64,000 nucleotides of DNA, from positions 5,332,001 to 5,396,000 of the forward strand of contig NZ_CP109467.1 in the NCBI RefSeq assembly GCF_036227325.1. Reading direction: 5' to 3'. Both the position numbers and the translations under genes were made by a program. Source of the DNA: Streptomyces sp. NBC_01465. Its GTDB lineage: Bacteria; Actinomycetota; Actinomycetes; Streptomycetales; Streptomycetaceae. Every line of letters begins with the position of its first letter. Position 1 is the stretch's first letter. Shown one piece after another: positions 24,621 to 32,268 of this stretch. The notes under the pieces were generated by a model. That model had not been told where the DNA came from. It made no database searches and saw nothing but the letters and a program-made list of their open reading frames with translations.

Positions 24621-25027
24621 CCGAGAAGACCGCTCTCACCCCCTCCACCCACACCGCCCCGCCCGCGAAGTTCTCGCACGGCGTCCGCAAGGGCAATATC
24701 CTGCAGGTCGCAGGACAGGTCGGCTTCCTGCCGGCCGTCGAGGGCCAGGCCCCGACCCCCGCGGGCCCGACCCTGCGCGAGCAGACCCTCCAGACCTTCG
24801 CCAACGTCAAGGCGATCCTGGAGGAGGGCGGCGCGAGCTGGGACGACGTGATGATGATGCGCGTCTACCTCACGGACACCGCGCACTTCGCCGAGCTCAA
24901 CGAGATCTACAACGCGTACTTCGAGGAGCAGAACCTGAAGGCCCCGGCCTCGGCCCGCACCACGGTCTACGTCGGTCTCCCCGCCGGCCTGCTCATCGAG
25001 ATCGACGCGCTGGCCGTACTCGGCTAA
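24617..25027 (+). CDS. RidA-family enamine/imine deaminase
   Basis: 136 residues, the normal RidA/YjgF/UK114 length. The active-site Arg is in PASARTTVYVGLP, and the terminal LLIEIDALAVLG matches the signature. RidA hydrolyses reactive 2-aminoacrylate-type enamines produced by PLP dehydratases, so it fits the divergent lyase well. The ATG overlaps the iclR stop (ATGA). Confidence 0.93.
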   Translation: MTEKTALTPSTHTAPPAKFSHGVRKGNILQVAGQVGFLPAVEGQAPTPAGPTLREQTLQTFANVKAILEEGGASWDDVMMMRVYLTDTAHFAELNEIYNAYFEEQNLKAPASARTTVYVGLPAGLLIEIDALAVLG

Positions 25028-25109
25028 AGCAGCCGGCCAGCGTCCACCCGCCCCACCACACGGCGAAACCCGAGTGAGTCTCTTAAACCCGCACCAGCAC
25101 GCGCACCCC

Positions 25110-25152
25110 CACGGCACGGCGCCCACCCGCTCCTCTGCGGCGCCGTGCCGTG
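25110..25152. terminator. Hairpin between ridA and the permease gene
   Basis: Perfect 14-bp stem CACGGCACGGCGCC / GGCGCCGTGCCGTG with a 15-base loop. It may end a kinase-iclR-ridA transcript or attenuate read-through into the permease. Confidence 0.55.
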
Positions 25153-25198
25153 ATCCCCCCATGCCCGAATGCACCACGGAAACAATGGAGTTCACCGC

Positions 25199-26677
25199 AT
25201 GATGCTCGCCGCAGCAGCCCCCGCAGTCCCCCCGCCAACCCCGCACACCGGCGGTCTGCTCCCCCTCATCGGCGGTACGACGGGCCTGCTCCTCGTCGCC
25301 GCGCTCGGCATAGCCCTGCTGCTCGTCCTGATCATCAAGGTCAGGATCCAGCCGTTCGTGGCCCTCCTCGCCGTCTCCATAGCCGTCGGCCTCGGCGCCG
25401 GTCTCTCCGTCACCGAACTCTTCGGCACGGTCCAGAAGTCCACCGCCACCTCGGTCATCGAAACCGGCATGGGCGGCACCCTCGGCCATATCGCGATCAT
25501 CATCGGCCTCGGCACGATGCTCGGCGCGATCCTCGAAGTCTCCGGCGGCGCCGAGACGTTGAGCGCCCGCCTCCTCAACCTCTTCGGCGAGAAGCGCGCC
25601 CCGCTCGCGATGGGCCTCACCGGCCTCATCTTCGGTATCCCGGTCTTCTTCGACGTCGGCATCTTCGTGCTGGCGCCCATCGTGTACGCGGCCACCAAGC
25701 GCTCCGGCAAGTCGATCGTCCTGTACGCGATGCCGCTGCTCGCCGGCCTCTCCATGACCCACGCGTTCCTGCCCCCGCACCCGGGCCCGGTCGCCGCGGC
25801 GGCGCTGTTCCACGTGTCGCTCGGCTGGGTCATCCTGATGGGCATCTCGGTCGGTATCCCGGCGCTGCTCTGCGCCTGGGTCTACGCCTCCTGGATCGGC
25901 AAGCGCCTCTTCGTTGAGGTCCCGCAGGACATGCTCGACGCCTCCGAGGAGGCCAAGGCGGCGGTCCTGGCCGAGCGTACGGCGCAGGGCGTGAAGTCCC
26001 AGGAGGAGCCGGTCTCGCTCACCGCGGTCCTGGCCATCATCGGCACCCCGCTGATCCTGATCCTGCTCGCGACGTTCTCCTCGATCGCGCTCGACCCGTC
26101 GACGTTCCGCTCGGTGATCGAGTTCTTCGGCCACCCGTTCGTTGCGCTGACCATCGCGCTGTTCCTCGCGTACTACCTGCTCGGCATCCGCCGCGGCTGG
26201 TCGCGCAAGTCCCTGGAGCAGGTCTCCACGGCGTCCCTCAAGCCGGTCGGCAACATCCTGCTCGTCGTCGGCGCGGGCGGTGTCTTCGGTGCGGTCCTCA
26301 AGGCGTCGGGCATCGCGGACGCCCTCGCCAAGACCTTCAACGACGTGGGCCTGCCGGTCATCCTGCTCGCCTGGCTGATCTCCGTCGTGCTGCGCGTCGC
26401 GCAGGGTTCGGCGACGGTCGCGATCGTCACCACGGCCGGCATCGTCGTCCCCCTCGTCGAGGGCCAGGACCTCTCGCAGGCCCACCTCGCGCTGATCATC
26501 ATGGCGATCTCGGCGGGCTCGATCTTCGCCTCGCACGTCAACGACGGCGGCTTCTGGATGGTCTCGAAGTACTTCGGCATCACGGAGCGGGACACCCTGA
26601 AGTCCTGGACGGTCCTGGAGACGGTCCTGTCGGTCGCGGGCTTCGCAGTCGCGGCACTGCTCAGCCTGGTGATCTAG
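25199..26677 (+). CDS. GntP-family permease (gluconate or D-serine type)
   Basis: 492 residues, 12-14 hydrophobic helices. The GntP signature regions GIPVFFDVGIFVLAPIVYA and FLPPHPGPVAAA are intact. Family members import gluconate, or in the DsdX branch D-serine, by proton symport. Placement next to D-aminoacylase, a D-Ser/D-Thr lyase-like enzyme and RidA favours a D-amino-acid substrate, whereas the PfkB kinase would fit a sugar acid. The start is ATG 25199 with GGAG eight bases upstream; an earlier GTG/ATG-like start would delay the first helix. Confidence 0.9.
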   Translation: MMLAAAAPAVPPPTPHTGGLLPLIGGTTGLLLVAALGIALLLVLIIKVRIQPFVALLAVSIAVGLGAGLSVTELFGTVQKSTATSVIETGMGGTLGHIAIIIGLGTMLGAILEVSGGAETLSARLLNLFGEKRAPLAMGLTGLIFGIPVFFDVGIFVLAPIVYAATKRSGKSIVLYAMPLLAGLSMTHAFLPPHPGPVAAAALFHVSLGWVILMGISVGIPALLCAWVYASWIGKRLFVEVPQDMLDASEEAKAAVLAERTAQGVKSQEEPVSLTAVLAIIGTPLILILLATFSSIALDPSTFRSVIEFFGHPFVALTIALFLAYYLLGIRRGWSRKSLEQVSTASLKPVGNILLVVGAGGVFGAVLKASGIADALAKTFNDVGLPVILLAWLISVVLRVAQGSATVAIVTTAGIVVPLVEGQDLSQAHLALIIMAISAGSIFASHVNDGGFWMVSKYFGITERDTLKSWTVLETVLSVAGFAVAALLSLVI

Positions 26678-26692
26678 CCAGTAACCACGATG

Positions 26693-26727
26693 GAGGGGCG
26701 CCCGGAGGTCAACTCCGGGCGCCCCTC
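26693..26727. terminator. Perfect hairpin terminator after the permease gene
   Basis: 15-bp perfect arms GAGGGGCGCCCGGAG / CTCCGGGCGCCCCTC with a five-base loop, between the permease and the convergent MarR gene. Confidence 0.8.
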
Positions 26728-26734
26728 GGTCCGT

Positions 26735-27193
26735 TCAGTCCGTCGCGCGTACGCGGGCGATGGCCTGCGGGGTCAGCTCCGCGGCCAGCGCCTCCAGGGT
26801 GGCGACGAGTGCGGCGACCCGCTCGGGGTCGTCGGTGTCGAGGGCGGTGGCGAGGACCGAGTCGACGGAGGCCGCCCGTACCTCCTCGACCCGGTCCGAG
26901 ACAGAGGGCGCCGGATTGACCAGCATCCGGCGGCGGTCGGCGGGGTCGGGCTCGGTCACGACGGCGCCGGCGGTACGCAGCCGGGCGACGGACGCCGAGA
27001 CCGCGCTCTGCGGCAGCCCGGTGCGGGCGGCGATCTCGCCCACCGCGCTGCCGGGGTTCTGCCGTGCGTCGCCGGCCACGATCATCACGGTGCGGACGCT
27101 GGTGGTGTGCTTGCCGATGCCTTCGGTGGGCAGCGCGGCCTCGCCGATCTTCATCAGGGTGCGGCCAAGGAGGAACAGCTCGACTGCGTTCAT
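26735..27193 (-). CDS. MarR-family transcriptional regulator
   Basis: 152 residues. Winged HTH: VGEIAARTGLPQSAVSASVARLRTAGAV, with the wing VVTEPDPADRRRMLV. It is divergent from the PH-like gene at 27245, and the gap holds a perfect palindrome that is a strong candidate for its own site. No ligand can be inferred. Confidence 0.87.
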   Translation of the reverse strand: MNAVELFLLGRTLMKIGEAALPTEGIGKHTTSVRTVMIVAGDARQNPGSAVGEIAARTGLPQSAVSASVARLRTAGAVVTEPDPADRRRMLVNPAPSVSDRVEEVRAASVDSVLATALDTDDPERVAALVATLEALAAELTPQAIARVRATD

Positions 27194-27204
27194 GGGGCCG
27201 AGAT

Positions 27205-27222
27205 TACATCAAGAATGATGTA
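27205..27222. promoter_or_regulatory. Candidate MarR operator
   Basis: TACATCA-AGAA-TGATGTA: perfect 7-bp arms, 18 bp overall, 12 bp from the marR start and 23 bp from the divergent gene. A second short inverted pair (GTATC/GATAC) lies immediately to the right. Confidence 0.6.
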
Positions 27223-27244
27223 TCTGACTTGATACTGTGGCGCC

Positions 27245-27700
27245 ATGGAGAACTCAGGGCAGCAGTACCCCCCACCCCCGGCACACCCGCCGCAGGGCTT
27301 CGGCCCGCCGCCCGCTGTTTTCCCCACCCAGCAACCGCAGCAGCCGCAGCAGCATTTCCAGCCACAACAGCCGTTCCAACCCCAGCAGCCGCAGCAGCCC
27401 CAAGCCCCGTCCCCCCACCCGGACTTCCTCGCCGCCGACCGCCGCCAGGCGATCGTCGTCGACGCCGAAGGAGTCTCCTTCGAGCACCAGGGCCAGACCG
27501 CGGACTTCCCCTGGCACCACATCCAGACCGTCCACTACAAGGCGGGCCCCGTGGGCACCGTCCTGATGGTCGCCGTGGTCCTGCCCGACGGACGCTTCTT
27601 CGAGGGGTCGGTCTCGGCCCGCAATGCGGCCATGCTCCACGAGTGGTTCACCGAGATCGCCCCGGTCATCGGCTACTACCTGGGCTCCCGCGGCCAATAA
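27245..27700 (+). CDS. Gln/Pro-rich small protein with PH-like domain
   Basis: 151 residues. Residues 6-55 are a QQPQQP low-complexity tail. The remainder (IVVDAEGVSFEHQGQTADFPWHHIQTV) reads as a bacterial PH-like sandwich. There is no signal or membrane segment. It is under divergent control with MarR; the function is unknown. Confidence 0.75.
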   Translation: MENSGQQYPPPPAHPPQGFGPPPAVFPTQQPQQPQQHFQPQQPFQPQQPQQPQAPSPHPDFLAADRRQAIVVDAEGVSFEHQGQTADFPWHHIQTVHYKAGPVGTVLMVAVVLPDGRFFEGSVSARNAAMLHEWFTEIAPVIGYYLGSRGQ

Positions 27701-27784
27701 GGCACTCTTCCCTCCTCTGCCGCACATGCGCTAACAATGCGCATGTCAAAACCGAAAGAACTTCGGTCACAGAGGGGACCCCCC

Positions 27785-28678
27785 ATGAAAAAGCCTCTCG
27801 TCGGTGCCCTGCTGTCACTCCTCCTCCTGGGAGTTGCAGCAGCACCCGCGACAGCGGCGGCAGCCACAAGCAGCCCCGCACCCGCAGCCAAAGCCGCACC
27901 CGCAGCCAAAGCCGCACCCGCGGCCCAAGCCGCACCCGCAGTCAAGGCGGTCGACTTCGCCGGCACGGTCGCGCTCAGCAACTGTTCCGGCTCCGTGATC
28001 CGCATGCCCGACTCGCAGTCGACCGACCCCGCCCTCGTGCTCTCCAACGGCCACTGCCTGGAGACCGGCTTCCCGGCCGCGGGCGAGGTCATCGTCGACC
28101 GCCCCTCCACCCGCACCTTCTCGCTCCTGAACGGCGCGGGCACCAAGGTCGCCACGCTCCGGGCGAGCAAGATCGCGTACGGGACGATGACGGACACCGA
28201 CATCTCCCTGTACGAACTGACCTCCACCTACGCCCAGATCCAGAGCTCCTACGGCATCAAGGCCCTGGAACTCAACGCCGCCCACCCCACGCAGGGCAGC
28301 GCCATCAAGGTGGTCTCCGGCTACTGGAAGCGCACGTACAGCTGCAGCATCGACGGCTTCGTCTACCGCCTCAAGGAGGGCGACTGGACCTGGAAGGACT
28401 CGGTCCGCTACACCTCCGCCTGCCAGACCATCGGCGGCACCTCGGGCTCCCCGGTGATCGACACGACGACCGGCAAGGTCGTCGCCGTCAACAACACGGG
28501 CAATGAGGACGGCGCGCGCTGCACGGAGAACAACCCGTGCGAGGTCGCCGCGGACGGCACGGTCACCGTCCGCAAGGGCATCAACTACGCGCAGGAGACG
28601 TACGGAATCGTCGCCTGCGTCGGCATCGGCAACAAGATCGACCTGACCCGCGCGGGCTGCACGCTGCCCAAGCCGTAG
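27785..28678 (+). CDS. Secreted trypsin-like serine protease
   Basis: 297 residues with signal peptide MKKPLVGALLSLLLLG ending at ATAA. Then come AKAAPA-type repeats (about residues 28-56), possibly a propeptide or wall-spanning linker. The catalytic triad is visible: His in LSNGHCLE, Asp in DTDISLYEL, Ser in GGTSGSPVID. Several Cys suggest disulfides. The start ATG 27785 follows AGAGGGGA. It acts outside the cell; the cleavage preference is unknown. Confidence 0.87.
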   Translation: MKKPLVGALLSLLLLGVAAAPATAAAATSSPAPAAKAAPAAKAAPAAQAAPAVKAVDFAGTVALSNCSGSVIRMPDSQSTDPALVLSNGHCLETGFPAAGEVIVDRPSTRTFSLLNGAGTKVATLRASKIAYGTMTDTDISLYELTSTYAQIQSSYGIKALELNAAHPTQGSAIKVVSGYWKRTYSCSIDGFVYRLKEGDWTWKDSVRYTSACQTIGGTSGSPVIDTTTGKVVAVNNTGNEDGARCTENNPCEVAADGTVTVRKGINYAQETYGIVACVGIGNKIDLTRAGCTLPKP

Positions 28679-28694
28679 CCGTAGCGGATGCACA

Positions 28695-28726
28695 GCAGCG
28701 CCCGCCGGGGGAGCGGCGGGCGCTGC
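28695..28726. terminator. Bidirectional terminator between protease and chitinase genes
   Basis: 12-bp arms GCAGCGCCCGCC / GGCGGGCGCTGC with an eight-base loop between convergent stops at 28678 and 28764. Confidence 0.75.
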
Positions 28727-28763
28727 GTATCTGCGGCGGTGCGGCGGTGCGGTGGTTGCGGTG

Positions 28764-30311
28764 TTACGGCAGGGCGTGGACGTGCGGCCCGACCGCGTTG
28801 GACCAGGCGTTGCCCGACGAGGCGTCCCAGTTGGTCGACCAGGTCATCGCGCCGCGCAGACCCGGGTAGGTCTTCGAGGGCTTGAAGGAACCGCAGCTCG
28901 TGCCCTTGGCGAGGCAGTCGAGCGCCGCGTTCACGACCGACGGCGAGACGTAGCCGCTGCCTGCGCCGCTCGTCGAGGCCGGCACGCCGATCCCGACCTG
29001 CGAGGGGGCGAGGCCGCCCTCCAGCTGGATGCAGGCGAGCGCGGTGAGGAAGTCCACCGAACCCTGGCTGTAGACCTTGCCGTCGCAGCCGAGCATCGAA
29101 CCGCTGTTGTAGTACTGCATGTTGACGACGGTCAGGATGTCCTTCACGGCCAGTGCGGTCTTGAAGTACTCGCCCGAGGTCGACTGCATGTCGATGGTCT
29201 GCGGCGCCATGGTGAGGACGAAGCCCGAACCGGCCTTGCTGGCCAGGGACTTGAGCGCCTGCGACATGTAGGTGGAGTTGAGGCCGTTCTCCAGGTCGAT
29301 GTCGACGCCGTTGAAGCCGTACGTCTGCATCAGGGAGTAGACGGAGTTGGCGAAGTTCGTCGCGGAGGCGGAGTCGCTCACGCTGATCGTGCCGTTCTGG
29401 CCGCCGATGGAGATGACGACGGACTTGCCCGCGGCCTGCTTGGCGGCGATGTCGGCCTTGAACTGGGCGACGGTGTAGCCGTTCAGGCCCGCCGAGTCGA
29501 GCGTGAAGGAGACCGCGCCGGGCGTGGTCGTCGCGTCGGCGAAGGAGACGGCGATGATGTCGTACGCGGACGGGACGTCACTGATCTTCTGGACCGTGGC
29601 GCCGTTGTTGAAGTTCTGCCAGTAGCCGGTGACCGCGTGCTTGGGGACGGACCCGGCGGGCGGCGTCACCGTCGAGCTGGGGGTGGGTGTCGGCGTGGGG
29701 GTCGGGGTGGGGGTCGACGGGTTGGACGTGGAGGCGGTGGGGGTCGGTGTCGGGTCCGTACCGCCGCCGCCGTCGGGGCCGCTGACCGTGATGTCGTCCG
29801 CGTAGTACGCGCCCTGGCCGTACCAGCCGTGGGTGTAGATCGTGACCGACTTCGTCGAGGCGCCGGTCTTGAAGGAGGTGGAGAGCTGCGTCCAGCCCGT
29901 GGCCCCCGGGGTCCAGGTGGACACGTCGGTGGTGCCGGTGCCGGAGGCGCCGAGGTAGACGTAGTTCCCCTGCACCCAACCACTCATCGTGTACGTGGAG
30001 TTGGGCTGCACGGCGACCGTCTGCGAGCACTGCGCGTTGTCCGACGAGGACGCGGCGCCCTTCAGCGCCGAGGACCCGCCGTGCACGGGCGAGGTGACGA
30101 CCGATCCGGTGCCGCCCGTACAGGTCCAGCCGGTCAGGCCGGACTCGAAGCCGGCGTTCTTGGCGACGTTGATGTCGGCGGCCGAGGCGTTGGTGGCCAT
30201 CGCGGTGAGGGATGCGGCGCCCGCGGCGACGAGCGCGGTCGCCACGCCTATCCAGGATTTACGGAGAAGGAGGGAGCGGGGAGATCGGTGCGGTCTGGGT
30301 GCTCGGTCCAC
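28764..30311 (-). CDS. Secreted GH18 chitinase with N-terminal carbohydrate-binding module
   Basis: 515 residues. GTG 30311 has GGAGG six bases upstream; a twin-arginine-free signal peptide runs to ATNASA. A CBM4/9-like module (NAGFESGLTGWTCTGGT) is followed by a (PT)n linker and a GH18 barrel. The barrel has SIGGQNG and the catalytic DxxDxDxE region written as FNGVDIDLE, with Asn replacing the first Asp. Glu remains as proton donor. It hydrolyses chitin outside the cell. A DasR-type site lies about 70 bases upstream. From gene order it may be the chiA ortholog, but I have not assigned the symbol. Confidence 0.9.
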   Translation of the reverse strand: MDRAPRPHRSPRSLLLRKSWIGVATALVAAGAASLTAMATNASAADINVAKNAGFESGLTGWTCTGGTGSVVTSPVHGGSSALKGAASSSDNAQCSQTVAVQPNSTYTMSGWVQGNYVYLGASGTGTTDVSTWTPGATGWTQLSTSFKTGASTKSVTIYTHGWYGQGAYYADDITVSGPDGGGGTDPTPTPTASTSNPSTPTPTPTPTPTPSSTVTPPAGSVPKHAVTGYWQNFNNGATVQKISDVPSAYDIIAVSFADATTTPGAVSFTLDSAGLNGYTVAQFKADIAAKQAAGKSVVISIGGQNGTISVSDSASATNFANSVYSLMQTYGFNGVDIDLENGLNSTYMSQALKSLASKAGSGFVLTMAPQTIDMQSTSGEYFKTALAVKDILTVVNMQYYNSGSMLGCDGKVYSQGSVDFLTALACIQLEGGLAPSQVGIGVPASTSGAGSGYVSPSVVNAALDCLAKGTSCGSFKPSKTYPGLRGAMTWSTNWDASSGNAWSNAVGPHVHALP

Positions 30312-30380
30312 GTGGTGCCTCCGGGGGTGGGGGAGTGAGCGGGGCGGGGGAGGAGACGGTGGCCACCGTTGCTGGTACAA

Positions 30381-30407
30381 GCTGGTCCAGACCAATTGAG
30401 TTGTCAA
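30381..30407 (-). promoter_or_regulatory. DasR-responsive element and -35 of the chitinase promoter
   Basis: On the minus strand the site at 30381-30396 reads TTGGTCTGGACCAGC-like, close to the dre consensus ACTGGTCTAGACCACT. It lies just downstream of TTGACA (30402-30407). A second half-site (GTACCAGC) follows. DasR binding at chitinase promoters, relieved by glucosamine-6-phosphate, is established in Streptomyces; occupancy here is inferred. Confidence 0.65.
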
Positions 30408-30559
30408 GACCTCTGGAGGGCGGACATCCGCATCGCGGAATCGAACGCCCCGATCCGTCCAAGATCCAATGAATATTGCCCGGTTGGGGGTTCTTGCTCC
30501 GGCCTGCCTGGATACAGTGCTGTTGCTGGAGACACACACCGTGAACGGGGGAACACAAC

Positions 30560-31465
30560 GTGCCAACCGCGATAGCCGTGACAAGCCCCGATCTCGTACT
30601 GCCACCCCCTGACCACCACACCCCGCTCGCGGCGGTCCTCCAGCCCCCGGCGGCCCAGTCGCTCGAAGGCTCGCTCGCCGAGATGCACACGCTGCTCGAA
30701 CAGCATGGGTACGTGGTCGTCGTCTATCCGAACTCCCTCGCGCCCGGGGCGGTTCACCGCCTCCACACCGTGCGCTCGGTCCTGGAGAGCGACCGCATCG
30801 CCCTGCTCCCGATGGAGCTGCCGCCGCTCGCGGTGGCCGTTCTCGTACGCCAGCTGCGCCAGCTCTCCCTCTGCGACTTCAGCCCGGGGGTCATCGCGTC
30901 CGCGGCCCGTTTGCTCTCGCACTACATCTACGCGGGCGCGCTGCTGGCCTCCGTGACGAAGCTCGACCGCGTACCGGTGACGCTCAAGGCGCACGCCAAG
31001 TCCTGGGTGCCGGGCTCACAGTTCGCGGTACTGACAGCACCAACACCCCACCTCCTGAAGCTGACTTCACACCCGACCGACGCCCTCCCGGGCCCGGGAT
31101 TCGGCACGCACATGCTGGTGGCCCGAGGCCAGCTCCAGTCCGAGTGGGTGGGTGAGACCCTCGCCCCCTCCTGGCACGTACAGGGCCTGCTGGAGACCGC
31201 GCTCCCGGCGGATTCGGCGGGCTGGTGGGGCACGCCCAAGCTCATCGAATTCGCATCAGCGATCTCCGACATCTCCGTCCTCTACCAACTGGTGGCTTCG
31301 GTACGGCGCGAGACCTGCCACTGGTGCGGCCTCCAACTCATAGGCGACCGCTGCGGATTCTGCTCGTCCCCGCTTCTGCAGCAATCGGCGCCGACACCCC
31401 CACCCGCACAGCGCCCCACGAACCAGAAACGGGTGGCGGGGGCGCTCACCACCGGCTCGACGTAA
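30560..31465 (+). CDS. Hypothetical protein with C-terminal zinc ribbon, heading the tad operon
   Basis: 301 residues, GTG 30560 after GGGGGAA. No signal peptide. The body is alpha/beta. The C-terminus holds CHWC ... CGFC, a four-cysteine zinc ribbon, then a Pro-rich tail. No family is recognised. It is 73 bases upstream of cpaB on the same strand, which ties it to the pilus locus by position only. Confidence 0.65.
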   Translation: MPTAIAVTSPDLVLPPPDHHTPLAAVLQPPAAQSLEGSLAEMHTLLEQHGYVVVVYPNSLAPGAVHRLHTVRSVLESDRIALLPMELPPLAVAVLVRQLRQLSLCDFSPGVIASAARLLSHYIYAGALLASVTKLDRVPVTLKAHAKSWVPGSQFAVLTAPTPHLLKLTSHPTDALPGPGFGTHMLVARGQLQSEWVGETLAPSWHVQGLLETALPADSAGWWGTPKLIEFASAISDISVLYQLVASVRRETCHWCGLQLIGDRCGFCSSPLLQQSAPTPPPAQRPTNQKRVAGALTTGST

Positions 31466-31538
31466 CCGCGCACGTGCACCACCCCGCTCCTGTCCGTTGA
31501 TCCAGACCCCCAACGTTCCTGAACGAGGTAGTACGCAA

Positions 31539-32249
31539 GTGAACTCACGCCAGCGCCGCGGCATCATCCTGCTGCTCCTCTCCGTCCTCTGCGCCTTCGC
31601 GGCCTTCGCCGGCGTCCTGGCCGTGATACGCGACGTGAACTCCAAGGTCGGCCCCGAGGTGACGGCGTACCGCCTCAAGAACGACATCGCCCCGTACAAA
31701 CAGCTCGACCCGTCGGACTTCGAGCAGACGAAGATGCCGAAGCGCTGGCTCTCGGAGAACGCGGTCACCAACCTCTCCCAGATCAGAGGCAAGATCGCGG
31801 TCACCCAGCTCAAATCGGGCTCGCTCCTCCAGTCCGACATGATCGTCGACCAGCCCGAACTCAAGCCGGGCGAACAGGAGATCGCGATCATGATCGACGC
31901 GGCGACGGGTGTCGCGGGCAAGATCACTCCCGGTTCGACGGTCAACATCTACGCGACGTTCGCGGGCGACAACAAAACAAAGCCCAACACCTCAGAGGTG
32001 ATCGTCTCGAACGCCAGGGTCCTGGACGTAGGGAAACTGACCGCCCTGGACGCGAACAACACCAACAACAGAACCCGCACCGCCACCGAGGCCGTCCCGA
32101 TCACCTTCGCGCTCGGCACGCTCGACTCCCAGCGCGTCGCGTACGCGGAGTCCTTCGCGACCCATGTCCGCCTGGCGCTGGTGGCCCCCGGGGAAGCTCC
32201 GACCGTCCCGCCGGGCGACCGCCGCTACACCCTAGACGGCGACAAGTAA
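31539..32249 (+). CDS. cpaB: CpaB/RcpC-family pilus assembly protein
   Basis: 236 residues. One N-terminal transmembrane helix (GIILLLLSVLCAFAAFAGVLAVI) is followed by an SAF domain (APYKQLDPSDFEQTKMPKRWLSENAV, then the RcpC-type beta region EIAIMIDAATGVAGKITPGSTVNIYATF). In Tad systems CpaB sits outside the membrane as part of the assembly platform. The start is GTG 31539. It is first of the recognisable tad genes. Confidence 0.88.
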   Translation: MNSRQRRGIILLLLSVLCAFAAFAGVLAVIRDVNSKVGPEVTAYRLKNDIAPYKQLDPSDFEQTKMPKRWLSENAVTNLSQIRGKIAVTQLKSGSLLQSDMIVDQPELKPGEQEIAIMIDAATGVAGKITPGSTVNIYATFAGDNKTKPNTSEVIVSNARVLDVGKLTALDANNTNNRTRTATEAVPITFALGTLDSQRVAYAESFATHVRLALVAPGEAPTVPPGDRRYTLDGDK

Positions 32250-32268
32250 GGGAAGAGGAGGGCCCGTT

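Noticed and set aside
24308..26536. 742-codon minus-strand frame opposite the GntP permease
   Set aside because: Low-complexity Asp/Arg/Gly shadow.
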